Source: Glutinoglossum americanum (lineage: Eukaryota; Ascomycota; Geoglossomycetes; Geoglossales; Geoglossaceae). From it: 64,000 nt of DNA. Location of the stretch: the NCBI GenBank assembly GCA_020080175.1, contig JAGHQL010000085.1, forward strand, positions 44,608-108,607. The letters run 5' to 3'. A program made the position numbers and the translations under genes. The notes under the pieces were generated by a model. It was given only the letters and a program-made list of their open reading frames with translations. It did not search any database and was not told the DNA's origin. Positions 1-14,144 of the stretch are shown piece by piece (the first letter of the stretch is position 1; every line of letters starts with the position of its first letter).

Positions 1-1722
1 GCAATAGCTATCAGGGTGAGACTAATTTGACCACGACTTCTAAAAAGGGATCTGCGTAGTACTTGGTATGTTGTTAGGGACTAGTGAAGCTGACTAGGAG
101 GCAGGCGGCGGTGTAGTATGGAGTTTCTCGATTACTAACAATGAGGAAACGTGTGATCATACAAGGGCCGCGTAGGCTTCAAACGGTTGATGTGTCTTGC
201 TAGACCGCACGGAGTGATGATGTTCGGCTCTGAGGAACCCCCCGAAGACGGCGCGCTCACGAGTCTGTGCGCTCTGTAGGCGGTGTGTTCCGGCAAGGAC
301 CCCAGCTGAACTAGCCAGAAGTTGTCCGGAGAGTATCTTAGATAAGATAAGTTCACTTATGCGCGCGTCGGGTTATAGCCAGCGTTGCAAAGTTCGGCGG
401 TGATCGGGGAGGGGATGCGTCGTCGAGGATGGACTGCGGAGATGGAGGCTGATGTTTCCGGATCGCCTCCAGCAACCGAAGAAGCAAGTACCTAGTGCAA
501 ACGAACACACGATGTTGGTGGCAATCTAAATCGCTTTCCGCAAGCAAGGAACCATGGAAATATTTGAATAACAGTGGATTAATGTTGATTTCCGGGTCGA
601 TTCAAAGACGAGCAAAATACAAAGGAAATGCGGCTGTGAAGCGGTCGGCTCAACGATATTCCCACGAGGTCACTACGAAACTGATGATATGAATTAACGG
701 GTTCTACGAGTCTCACGGCACCTAGGGACTCGGTTCCGATTGACGATACAATATTTGTATTCAACGCAGTCGTCCTAGACTCCAGCCTTTGTTTTAGCGT
801 CGACGATGCCACAGAATATTCACGATTTATTTTTGGGTCGCGATATGAACTGTGTGAAAACATCGAGGGCGTCGTCTGAAACCCAGCCATTCGTCCGCAC
901 TAAAGCGCACGGATCACAGCTCTCAGTCCAAACAAGAGAAACATCGCAATCGGAAGCTCTCGCCTAAATGCCGATCCATTCCTGGTGCTGGTGGGAGCGA
1001 TCCGCAGCTGGGGTGCCTTTCATTTACATAGCGCGGTTCAAACGCCACTCAGGGAGAGGCTCACCAGGAAGATAGAGCAAGGATCCGCTTGTCGAGGGAA
1101 ATAGAGTACAAGATACTCCGAGCCTTGAAGATGATGCTCACTGTATAAATATCCGTTTGGGGAAGCCCGTCTCCAGTTTCCAGGGGCTGGCGAGTGCGCG
1201 GCCAGATTTTGCTTCCATTGGTTCGGTTGGCTTTACAACAGGCTTGATTCTGACAGACCGGAAACAAGCCTCGATTGCAATCTACAGCTATTTGTCGTGC
1301 CTGTAATCAGCGTAATGACGTATGACCTTGGTGGGCCGAAAACCCTGTCTCGTGTGGTGTTGCCCATGTTTCCCATGTTGCTCATGTTGCCCATGCCGCC
1401 CCACTTCCTCTAGAAACCAAGACCATCGCGAAATTCCACCGGTGGTTGCGGGACTTAGCCGCATCAAAGACATTTCTGCGTCAACACGGCCCAAGGACAA
1501 GTTCTTGCCATTACACTGCCTATCTCACTCTGGTTCTTTGGCAAGGGCTTTGAGATATCTTTTTCCCTGTCGATTTAAACCGTGGCGCCCCGCCCCCGCC
1601 CCCCCCAGTACCTTTCATGCGACAATAGGCCAGCTTCCTCCGAGACGCACAATTCATCTGATACCTTCCCTTCTCATCTCTACCCCAACAATTAATCGGC
1701 TCTTCTACTATCAGTCATTACG
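1..1722. other. Upstream region of hog1, no gene recognised
   Basis: I see no convincing coding region here; the open frames are short and on mixed strands. The last 150 bases before the hog1 start are pyrimidine-rich with C runs, as in promoters of highly expressed fungal genes. Positions 1359-1397 hold a short imperfect tandem repeat of a 9-12 base unit containing CCCATGTT. Confidence 0.5.
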
Positions 1723-3240
<1,518 letters not shown>

Positions 3241-3761
3241 TACACTCGAGCACAATTCTTTTTGTCTTCAGTCCAGCATCAATTGTCCCCTCTTCCTCCA
3301 CAATGTTGGCGTCCAATCATGGTATTAACTGGTTTCGTCTTCACTTGGGCTAGAACTTCTGACGCCAGCCAGCAGACGTCCAGGAAAGGAATGTAATAGG
3401 ACGCCACACCGGCATGGGTTATTTTGTAAAAGTTCTTAGTGGCGCTAGAGAAACGGAGAAGTCTCTCGTGATTCCTTTTTTTTCACTAAATTTCCCAACC
3501 CTCATTCATGAATACACGTTAGATAAAATGAATAAACGAGGTGTTCATGTCCAATCGAATAGCCTACCATATATGTGCATATATATATATATATATATAT
3601 GTGCTAGCGTTCGCAAAGCGTAAAGCCCAAATTTTGTTCATAGATATGTGATCGGCTAACTTTTGTAGCAGGGATTAAGCTTGCAAAAACAAAGTCGAAG
3701 AATTTCACTGCAATAGCCTATTCGCACTGTTCATGACTGTGAATACTCGAAACCAGAGATG

Positions 3762-6619
3762 ATGGCCGGTAGCGGCTTTAACCCGATTGTTGCAATCGTC
3801 GGCTTTCATCATGCAAGGTGACCAAGACCCCCCACAGCGTATGAATTGCGGTGGGCTGAACCTTATGGAACACTAGAGGGCCAGAGGTGGAAAGTTGGTT
3901 TGGAGTCGAAGACGGAAGTGATCCCGCAATTGAAAATGAATGGCCTCTTCTGCCGTTCATGGCCCTTTCAGACGGTGCACATGCGTAAGAAGCCACATGT
4001 CCCTAGTTACACAACTTCGGCCTCGGTTTCTAACTTTCGAACAGGGCCACTGAGGACTTCTCATACTTCACTCTAGTACATGAATCTGTTGGCCAGCGAC
4101 CCGCTTCATCTCTTTTTGGCATATCATGTACGCGCCAGATGGATGCCAATGAGCTCATCGTCCGGCCCAAGGATGTAACCAGATCGACGGTGCAGAAGGC
4201 TATCGTGGTAATCGCAGACAGCCCACAATTTTTTGGGTATCTAAGAGAGAAGCTCTCAGTGGTAACCAATGCATGGTTTGCCCAGAGGTAATAAGTTTCC
4301 AAAACCCCTAATATGGAAGTAAGAAATTCAACACTTAAACTAGAGACTTCACGGAAATGGATATCATCAAGGTTGGAGACCAGAAGAAGCCGTAGGATGA
4401 AAGACAGGCTGAATGTCGTCCAGAAATTTCAGGAGAGTCTATCACAAACACTGCGAGACTACGGAGAGGATAAGGATCAATACCTTGGTATTCATTCTTA
4501 TCCCGTTCTTTCGCCGCATGGGCTCACACCTTGCAGGCCTTCCACTCAGAGAGCTGATCCATGAATTCAAATACCAGACTCTCGTCCTCTTTAAATGCTG
4601 TCTCCTGCAGCCAAAGGCATGCCAAGTTTCACCCTTTCCTTATCACTTTCACTAACAAGGTTAGATGCTCTTCTTCGGTTCTCGCTGCGAGCGTTTATGT
4701 ATGACCCAATTTGCTCTAATCTCACTCATACCAGGCCTCATCCGCAATCTGCGGGATTGCGCTGACCCAGAACTGAATAATTACGAACACAACCTGGTCA
4801 AGCCAACAACGTTAAAAACAAGCGAAAGGACTTCATGTAGGCATGACCTGAATATTAGGACTGTAAGGATATAGTACTCACTACAGCAGTGCTCTCTTTC
4901 ATGGGGCTCCCACTGCAAATCTTTGGAAAAGTAGGTGGTTTGCATCAAGCTGTCAAGATTTCGAAGACTTACCCAACATCACAGGGTAGCCTTTTTGGAC
5001 CTTACACACCTCTGCAGCAGCTTGATCTTCTCGCCGACTGCGGCACGAAATCGTATCTCGTTGGTTCCACAAACTCTCTTCTGCTACAGCAGAAGGATCG
5101 GTACTGCGACATTCTCATAAATGTACGGACCTTACCCTCCTCCACGCGATATATATATGCATATGCGTACCTCTTTTTGATCATTTTTCCTGGTTCTTTT
5201 AGCTTGACGAAGGCACCATAAATATATCCTCCACCTCACTACGAGCTGCGCTAGCTCTTTCAGTGGCTGACAGGAGATGGATCGACTTCCTCACCCAAGC
5301 CGTAAATGATACCTGGGATGAAGGTATTGCGTCTCTTTTCTACGCATGCTATGGATACGGTTAACGAAAACAAAGCGAACCCAAGTCGGCCCAAAACTAT
5401 GGGATACGTTGGGAGTGAAGAGTTCATTCGCCTGCAGTTTGAGGAGTATTTATTGTCAATGATCTCGTCTGTGAAGTATCACCTCTATTCTGAAGTACAC
5501 CGAGATCAGCCTAGGTCGCTCCTCCCCAACATCGGTTTGTGCAATGTTAGAACCTCGGGAACAAAGCAATGCTAATTAGGGGGCAGACGGAGACCCATCA
5601 AACGACTTTGGGGTTGATTGGGTCAATGCATGGATGAAAACTGATAATTTCAAGATTTTTCACAATTTTACGGGTGGGCTGCCTGTGAGAGAGCCGCCGA
5701 ATGCAGTTACTCATAACTTAATTTTAGATTCGCATCTATTCGATATTGTGGAGCCAAGACACCCTTGCGCGGGAGGGCTCACAATTGAGGATGTTCAGCG
5801 GAGACTTGCCCTGTGAGTCCGCTATGTGAATGTCGTGGGTATACCGCTGACCGTTAGGCAGGCAAGTAAGTGAACTTCACCTCGACGAAAGATTCAACAC
5901 AGGTAAAGAGGCTCTTGGTAAACACTTGGCAACTGGCCAAAAAAAAGTCTCATCAGCGTTCAACAATCTTTGGGCTGATATCGAGGCAATGCGGGAGGCC
6001 CAGCGACAACGCCAAGAGGAGCAGAGGGCAGCAACATCTTTGGCATCACCATTGGAGACACTAGGAAATCCAAAGTCCGAGAAGGCGAAATGTAAGTATT
6101 ATCCACTTTTAGCAACCACTTCGAGAAGATATTGACCACTATCTAGCCCATAAGGGCCCTAATCTAGCGGAGGCGCAGGCTCAGGTAGCGGCCGCTGGCT
6201 CTCGCGCAGGTGCTTATTTCTCTTCTTGGGCGGTATGGGCGGGTGAAAAGAGAAAGACTGGTTGGGGCCGTTCGTCTTCTGTCATCCCCCTGCATTCGCA
6301 GCATGAGGGCGAGGGAATTCGACGCGGCTCTTCTGATGAAAACAACGAGGTCAGTCGCCGGCGGTCACTAATGGAATCAGCACTCGATCCTAGCACCCAA
6401 GTGGGATCGGATCCGATGGAGAATACAAACAGAGAGCGAAGTGGGCAAGAGCGCATATCTACAGGAGGGGCTGAACCTTTTCTGCAGCCCCTACCTAGGG
6501 CTTCTGCTATGAGGGAGGCAACTGTCGACACCGCCCCGGAGAACGTAGAATCTTCGAGTAAGCATGATGCACAAGAACATCCAATACAGGAACCTCACAA
6601 GGCTTCAGTTGAGACATGA
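3762..6619 (+). CDS. avl9: Avl9 late secretory pathway (DENN-like) protein
   Basis: Avl9 family proteins act in late Golgi-to-surface secretory transport and have a DENN-like fold. The start reads MAGSGFNPIVAIVGFHHARG followed after an intron by GPEVESWFGVEDGSDP, the classic Avl9 opening. Further exons give SLFGISCTRQMDANELIVRP, REKLSVVTNAWFAQR, HEFKYQTLVLFKCCLLQPK and LIPGLIRNLRDCADPELNNY, then a charged low-complexity C-terminus rich in Ser, Gln and Glu ending at 6619. About ten introns are needed. One, at about 4617-4664, begins with GC instead of GT and has a good CACTAAC branch site. The gene lies downstream of hog1 in the same direction with about 520 bases between them. It looks intact. 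Confidence 0.93.
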
Positions 6620-8326
6620 AATCAGCTTTTACGACCTCTATCCGATACGGTTGAGACGAGCGGTGGCCTTTACATTTGTGGCGACTCACTTGATGGGATT
6701 CCCTAGATATATGCAAGAGTCTGACAGAGTGCGTAGGCGTTATTTATTATTATTTTTTCTGGGTATAACAAACACCAGCTTTCACTTTGATTCTATATAC
6801 CGAGATTGCATGTTTGCATATGCCCCACCGGGCACCTGCAATACTGCTAGTTCCCAGGTACATGATGGCTCCAGATGACTCACCACCGGGTTATTTAATA
6901 CGATGGGGTGGGGTCTGAGGATGGATGGGGTGCTTGTATTCATCTCCATAAGCGCAGGTGATGACCGCTATGTCCTCGGCATCTAAATAAAGCATTTACG
7001 GAGCGGATGTCCATAACGATCGCGTGCTCGGTAGTCCAGTCTCGCTGGAGCTACCTGAAATTGTAAACCCGTCTGATCTCTCACAAATGTTCAAAATACG
7101 GAGTCTCCTACCTACCACACCCCTCCTGCCCCAAGAAAATAGTTGGGGGAGGAGTGGTGCAAGGGGAGACACAAAAAAGCCCACTGCGTTCAGGACAGTC
7201 TGGCACTCGATCCGGCGTCCCTGGGGCACGCGAAAATGGCCTTCATCTTTTATTTCACCACTACGTCACCGGTCCTTTCTTATAGAGGTCATACTTTTAA
7301 ATTGCCCATCAATCCGCCCACCCTTGTTAGGGAAAATGGAAGACGGGGGGGGGGCGATAAATTATATACCCCCACACCAACCAAAATAATCGTTAACTTA
7401 ATTAATATGATGGAATCTCATTCGATTTCCCATGTATCTCAGCAAATACCTCTAACCTAAATACGTCTTTGCTTTGAGCAACCCAATCTCTCGGAGGGAT
7501 TATCTCGTATGGACACCCTAGACGAGCCGGAACGCGTGTACCACGGCAGCATCGCGAGATGAAAACTTGAAAGAATTGTTTATTGATTTTCGTCCGGCTA
7601 CCTTTCGGTGTGATGGATAGTACTAGTAATATTGAGTGATTTCGATGGTACATGTGTCCTAATAAGTAGTAATTTTGTGGTATCCGAGTAAATAGGAAAT
7701 AGGATGAAAAGTTTATTCGAAGATGGATATTCGAGTTACGCAATCTTCTGACGCCCGGCGGAGGCAATACTGAACGTACACATCTGGGCGAACTAGAGAC
7801 TAATTCTTTTATCCTTTAATAAACAAAGGAGTTGACACCAGCTTCCGCCCGCACTTAAGCTTGAGTCCGTGATGCCATTTGCTCGATGAACAGAAAAAAG
7901 TAGAAGAGCCAGGGAACCACAATCGCTCGCCACTCCAGGGACACAATAAAACGAACTAGAAGGAGCAAAGAGCATAGATTCCCCGATGCCCCTTTTAGCT
8001 TGAATATTCTCGTTTCCCTTCCTACAAGGAGTTAGTGCGCCTTGACGAAATTATCGACAGGAATTGTCCGGACATGTTTGTATGCCCGCCAACGGAGAAG
8101 AGGGTGTCTTATCTAGCTAAAACCTAGATAAGTTCTGTTCGGCTACCACGAGCGCTCCATCGCTATCGAGATGATATAAAAGTGGTCACTTCGCCGTCTG
8201 TTCAATCCACTACCTCATCTTCAATCACGCGGGCCGAGTGGCCTACAAAACAGTAGACAAAACTACCTCGGGCCCACTCCCCGAACCGAAAGACAAAGAG
8301 AGCCGAATAATGGGCCATGACATTGT
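6620..8326. other. Intergenic, avl9 3' side to cullin 3' side
   Basis: This is 1.7 kb between two converging genes. It contains a G run near 7346-7354 and an AT-rich stretch near 7380-7400. No open frame resembles a known protein. Confidence 0.5.
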
Positions 8327-11078
8327 CTATGCCAGGTACCCTAATTCTTCACCGTCCAACCTCTCTAGATACTCCTTTTCAAGCAGAATGTCAATACACT
8401 TTTTGATATCAGGGATCTTAGGCGTGAATCTCGATTGGATTTGCGAGATGGTCTCTTGCACAAGCAGGACGTGCTTCATCTTCTTCCGCGCTTTCATTAT
8501 CCGTACAATGGCGGACTGTTTTAAAAAAAAGTATCTGGTTAGTTCTTATTTAGACTCTAGCAGGGTCGGGAGAAAAGGCCATAAGAGACTTGTATACTAA
8601 CCTGCATTAGCAACTTTCGATCCTCCTCAATTGTCTTATGGGTGTCCTCTATCTCCTGCTTCTGTTCCATCTTGACTTGTATATTTAGGTTGACTCTTAT
8701 CTTTTTGCTCTTGAAGTCGTAGTTCAGGAAGAATTTGGTCCCTGGTCCTGGCTTTGCGTCTTCGGGAGATATGGTCAGGACCTTAGCCTTAAGGAAAATA
8801 CCGAGGTTGGGATCCAGGTACTCTTTCGAGAGTTCTGTAGATTTTTCTAATTCTTCATACGTCATCGTGTCGACGTCGTTGAACAGCAGGAGGATAGCCA
8901 TTTGGAATGTTGAGACCTGAAACGTGTATGGGGTCTTAACACCTCGGCAGTACATGGCTTTCAGTTCGCCTTTACAGAGGTGCCAGAGCCATGAGAGCTT
9001 TCGTCCACTGTGTTTCTCAAAGTAAAACTTTTGGAAGCGTTCGTATGTCTTGATGATAACTTGAGGGATGATGACCTTGGTATTTGGAGGAGTGAGGGGC
9101 CAGAATGAAGTCCCTAGAACGAAAATATGGAAGTCGACTGCCTTCTTCATGTCGTCCTCGTCGAGAACTTTGACCATCCAGGCCTTGTATGAATCGTTGA
9201 GATCCTTGGATATCTGCATGTCCTGGAACATCCGTTGAAGCTTGTTAGTGTATTCAAATCCACAAGCCTCCTTCAGCTTGCCGATCATGCTCGTCTCAGC
9301 GTCTTCCGAAGCTGAGTTTGTGTGAACTAATCGCCGAGCCAACATCCTGGAATAGAACTTCTGGAAGACGTCTTTATCTTCGATATACTTGAATACTGTC
9401 ATCTGGAGCAGAGTCAGTTACATCGCCCAACTAGAATTCCCGCTCTAAACCCACAATTTGCGTTAACATATTCTCCAGATCCGATTCTTCGGCGCTCTTA
9501 GCGCTCTTCTTGAGTAGGGAGTCTGTATATTTCGCCAATAGCTCTGGCGATTTGGTTGATCCGGACTTGCAGACCTTATTTCGGTTGACAAACTCCCGGC
9601 ACGCGTTGTCCAAAGACCTTACAAATTCAGATTCTGCCTTAAAGGCATTGTTAACCAGATTCTGGTAAAGCGTATGCACCTCCAACAACGCATCCACGTA
9701 AACCTTGGGTTCAATATTTTCGCCTGCTTCGGCAGCAACCTTTTCTACGGCCATCAGCCCCGCCTTTCTCACATGGGCCTCAAATTTGTTCCGGAGAGGT
9801 TCGAGTCCATCGGGAATGCGGGAAAGTAGGTTGTACATTCGCGCTAGGTCATCTTGACGGTCGTTATCGAGAAGGTTTTGGAACTCATCTCGTAGGAGCG
9901 CAGAGTGCTCGGCAATTAGAACAGTGTTGCAGGTCTTCATTAATGGTTGCATAATATCAGGATGTAAATAGAGACCGACACGATCTTTCTCCTCTGCTAG
10001 TCGGGTCTCGGCCTAATGCAAAGTAAGCATGGTTCAGGGGAGCTCAGTGATTTGATTGTTTTACCTTCTTCATATATTCTACTACGCTATTCTCGGCCAC
10101 AAACTGTTTAGACTCGGTTTGGTAATATGCAGTTGTAGCGTCCAAGAATGGCTTTTCAAAGTAGTACCGATATACCTCCAGCGTCGACTTGGTAGAATCG
10201 TTTTCGTCAAGGCCTAGAGAAACGAAAGAGTCTACTATGCTCTTAACCTGTGACGTTTCAATAGTTTCACCGTTACGTTGCTTCTCTACCAGTCTGAGCA
10301 CCGACGCCATAACACTTCTTTCGACGTTCGTGAAAAAATCCACCTTCCAGCGTACCAGATGCAGAGTATAGACGTCGTAAATATTCTTTTTGCCCTCATC
10401 CATTTCCCGCTTCACCCAATGTCGATTGAGATATCGGAAGAGATGATTGATATACTTGGCAGCTGTTGTGTATCTGTTCCACTCCCGTATGTAAAAGGTT
10501 AGGAGGGCTTCATCCGTGTGTGTCTTCGCTGCATTATCAAGCTGCTTGAGATGTCCCGTAAGATACGTTATGAGGTTATTGTATAGGTCTTCACCAAGTA
10601 GATGCGCTATGTTACATTAAAGAGTTAGCCTCATCGGGGTCGTTAGTAGGGGCCATCTAGCTCACCTCCCCGATGTGCAGCGCCTATTGATCCCATTGCT
10701 CCAGGCGAGTTAACAGCTTTTTGAGACGTACAGAAGTTATGGACTGCGCTATAGCCAAGTCAGTATGAGCCACGAACCTAAGCTGGAGGATAAAACCCAA
10801 GCTTACGTATAAACGCCCATATACTAGATATGGTACTGTCAGCAATCTAGTTTATCCGCAAAACCAAGCATTTGGTCTACCTACGGTGTTCATGTCAACC
10901 CCAGCCTTCAGATCCAGCATGATTCTCGAGATGCCGGCCTCAAGATATTTCCATCTAGACGCGTATATTAGTGTCTACTTGCCCACTACCTATATAGTAG
11001 TCAAAGCTCATGGTGATCTGATACGCACGTTGCAACTACGTCCTCCCTATTAGGAGTAGGCGGCATTATCGTTGGCAT
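8327..11078 (-). CDS. culA: Cullin-1 (Cdc53/CulA), SCF ubiquitin ligase scaffold
   Basis: Cullin-1 is the scaffold of SCF E3 ligases: the N-terminus binds Skp1/F-box adaptors and the C-terminus binds the RING protein Rbx1. The start at 11078 gives [20 protein letters not shown], and the later N-terminal repeats include [20 protein letters not shown] and [20 protein letters not shown]. The cullin homology domain begins near [20 protein letters not shown] and includes [20 protein letters not shown]. The neddylation site lies in [13 protein letters not shown] in the last exon (8327-8515). The protein ends in [13 protein letters not shown], the conserved cullin C-terminus. Several introns interrupt the gene, among them 8516-8601 and about 9403-9457. 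It appears complete. Confidence 0.95.
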
Positions 11079-12305
11079 AATGACAGATCCTTCCGTCGAC
11101 CACGGCAGTTGCGAAAGTTTGAAGACAGTTGCAGAAGAAATCGCAGATGTGCTGATTAGTGCCTTTGGAGAAGAGGGTCCAGCCGTGGAATATATGGCTG
11201 TGATCAGCTTATGGTGGCTCCTTGTGTCAGATCAGAACGAGGATGTTCAGCAAGGCGGCTGAAAGGCGACAAGTCAAGCGAACTAATACTTTGGGCAGAA
11301 GCGCGTCACAGAACGACCACCGAGAGGAAAGAAAGCAAGGATCAACGAATATCGGCGAGGGATCTGCGGGGCGGAGTGAAAAGTGGATGATGGGGGATCT
11401 GAAAATGGAAGAGGAGCGGAGAGAAGGGGGTTCAAGAGCGCGGGCCACTTGACATGATCTTCACCTCGATTCGCTTGGTCGAGGCAGACAAAACATGGTG
11501 TTATGTACAAGTTACTTATACCACACGATTAAATTCTGCTCTGCTATCGATGGCCTATCGTCCATTAACCACTACCCATCGCCCATCGTTAATTGCCCGT
11601 CATCCATCGTCGAATATCCATCACCCCTCCCCCGCGGCGTGCATAAAACAGGGCTGTTCCCTTCAACATCTATACGGCGGGGCCACATTCGCCCTGCGCT
11701 GGATCCTTCTCCAACCAGGCTAGCTTCTCAGTCTTCTACACCGCTTCCTCCTCCCCTTCTCGTCCGTAGCACATACCCTACTGCTCACCACTCCAGGTAA
11801 ATCTGAAAGCCTCCATCTAGATCATGTGGAAATGCTTTTGCGGGGATGAGCACTGCACCTCCTTTCTCTACATCTAATTCAGGTTCCCCTCCCCACTGAA
11901 GTATAGGCGTGCCCGCCCGGCTACGATGCATAGAAATTCATGGGGTGTGGAATGGAAATGCAAGATGCCATACATGGGGTAGCGCTGATGGGGTAGTGCT
12001 ATCCCGCCCTACAATGGGTGATCTAAAATGACGCGAGGGGCGGCGTTACCTCAGACTTCTTATAGGCATTAGCAGGTTCTTAGCAGCTATAGAGTATACA
12101 ATGTGACAAAAGGAATTTTCTAATTGACAAGTCGCCGTTTGGAAAGAAGTCAAGCCCCAGTCCCATGCCATGTGCTCCCAAAATCCCCAACATGCCATTC
12201 ATGCCACTGAGGACACTTTGAACTCCCAAATCCCTTACTCCTGTAAAGCAGGATAATAAAGTACATACGAGAGGGTTATATGTAATGAGCGGCGGAGTGG
12301 CTGCA
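11079..12305. other. Intergenic, culA promoter side
   Basis: This stretch contains the culA upstream region and the 3' flank of the next gene. Positions 11550-11620 have scattered CCATCG-like short repeats and C-rich tracts. I see no gene. Confidence 0.45.
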
Positions 12306-13602
12306 CTAATTCCGGGTGACCCGTTCTACTACCCTGTATATAATATGAGCTGGGGTGCTCTGAGAGGCAACAACAGACTCACGTACCTGAGGACACTAAT
12401 ACTAAATGTCGTAATCCATGCTACTAGCGCCACCAGCAGCACACTACTCAGAGCCCGCTGACGAACACAGAGCAGAGCATTTCTTGGAGTGGCACTGCCC
12501 GTCCCACTATCGTCTTTACAGCTCCATCGCACGTCGGATAAGGCATCAAATGCAAGGCTCAGATTGGCTGAGTCAAAGACAATAAAGAATAAATCCAACA
12601 GTATTAAGCGCATTTTTGCCTTGGGTGATCGCAGACCAAGAGGTTTACCGGTATACTCGTCGTAAGTGATATAGAGAATGTATACAAGCGCTATGATGTC
12701 GACAATAATAGCCATCAGTGTGGATGGCCTCTGAGAGAAACCTTCCGTCTCAGAGATATGGAAGATAGAACCACCGAGCGCGAGCGCGATCAGCGAGAAC
12801 AGCCAGATGATGAGCCGGAACACAAGTGGAATGATTGGATTTCGGAGCAGAGTCCTCTAAGGGGCAAGAGTAAGATTAGGCAACAGTAGATGTGGATATA
12901 CTAGTGGGTTTGGAATAGAGACATACTTGTGCCCGTACATACCATACCCTCCTCTTTGTCTTGCTCCTTAGAAATATTAACTCATCGCCCTTCTCTCCAT
13001 CCCCACTAGCATTGCCGGCGCCCCACGGAGATTCGAGGTCCCCTCCATTCGCTTCAAGCCACGCATCATCAACAAGCTGACTTTCTCCCGAAGATGCAGG
13101 GGGGTACACAGAACCCTTCGCAAATACATGCCAACGAGAAGTGTATTCATGGACAGGAGCTGAAATAGCGACAGGAGTTCTATCTCGGGCTGCATCATGG
13201 AGCTTTCCAGGACGCACACTTTGTGGTGCCGGAGAGTTGTTGTGGTGAGCGTGCTGAATGTTTCCTGGATACGTAGGAAGTAGCCGTTTGGTGGGATCCG
13301 TATCTTCAGCGTCACCTTCTTCAAACGAGTGGACCCACGCTGCGCTTTTTCTTAGTTAAGAACAGCGGTGGTGCGGGATACCGGTTTAGGGCCCACCTAC
13401 TTGGCAATGTTCTCACTTCTCTCTGGGCAGCGCGGTCTTCAGCTGCTGCATTACCTGAAGAAGCGAGTTGAGGCTTTGGCCTATGTTCGATAGACGGTGG
13501 AAGGGACGACATGCCCGACGATCCGCTCACAGGTCGGTCAGCAGATGATGACGGTAACAGCATGCCTCCTGGGTCCTCTAGAGCCTTTTCCGTTAGCACC
13601 AT
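12306..13602 (-). CDS. srf1: Srf1-like regulator of phospholipase D, membrane protein
   Basis: The protein resembles the fungal family named regulator of phospholipase D Srf1, an integral membrane protein. The start at 13602 reads MVLTEKALEDPGG. After an intron at 13340-13400 the conserved block TLPTWVHSFEEGD appears, followed by RWHVFAKGSVYPP. The next junction joins RRVWYVRAQ to RTLLRNPIIPLV. Membrane segments follow: LIIWLFSLIALALGGSIF, LMAIIVDIIALVYILY and a third one after LLDLFFIVFDSANLSLAFDA. A last intron joins ISVLR to VVERVTRN, ending at 12306; without that splice the frame would end at about 12329. The two family blocks and the membrane pattern make the family call firm, but its function in this fungus is inferred. 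Confidence 0.82.
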
Positions 13603-14144
13603 TGTGATTCAAGCCAGTGCTCAAACGCTTCCGCCTCCGGATATGCGTGACTAGGTTATCTTGATGCACCACCACATCGACGTGACTATGGGCGCGACAC
13701 GAAGTCAAGTGACGACGTCGATATTCAATATGAGGAAGTCGGGATCATCACTTAGAACCCGAGCGGAAGTAGATAAGCGCAAATAACTGGGTTCGTAGAG
13801 ATACTGTAGCTGTAGCGTACGTGTAATATACACGTATTTTGTTGCTCAAGGGACGGTGGAGACTGCAAGGTTTCAGGCCATATCGCGAGGCTTTGATGGT
13901 GGTGAGGTAGATGGCTGATATAAGCAATGACCTCACCCGTGCACGAACCACCTTCTTTTCTTATTCTTTCTAGGAGCCGCATGTCATGCTTCAACTCAGA
14001 TACGGCATCCCCCCCTTGATCTTGTTAGTTGGCTTCAAACACTCGCGCTTTCATGTCTCGCATAAGTCGGTTTGACTGAATTCCTTTATTAAGCCTTCTC
14101 TCCCGCTCTTTCTTTCCCTCTGCGTAAGAGTTGAGAACGGTGAG
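13603..14144. promoter_or_regulatory. Divergent promoter region between srf1 and the K+/H+ exchange gene
   Basis: The two flanking genes start on opposite strands 542 bases apart, so this stretch must hold both promoters. It has a pyrimidine-rich tract just before 14145. I cannot identify specific sites. Confidence 0.5.

Noticed and set aside
3578-3600. TA dinucleotide tract downstream of hog1
   Set aside because: An ordinary microsatellite with no sign of function.
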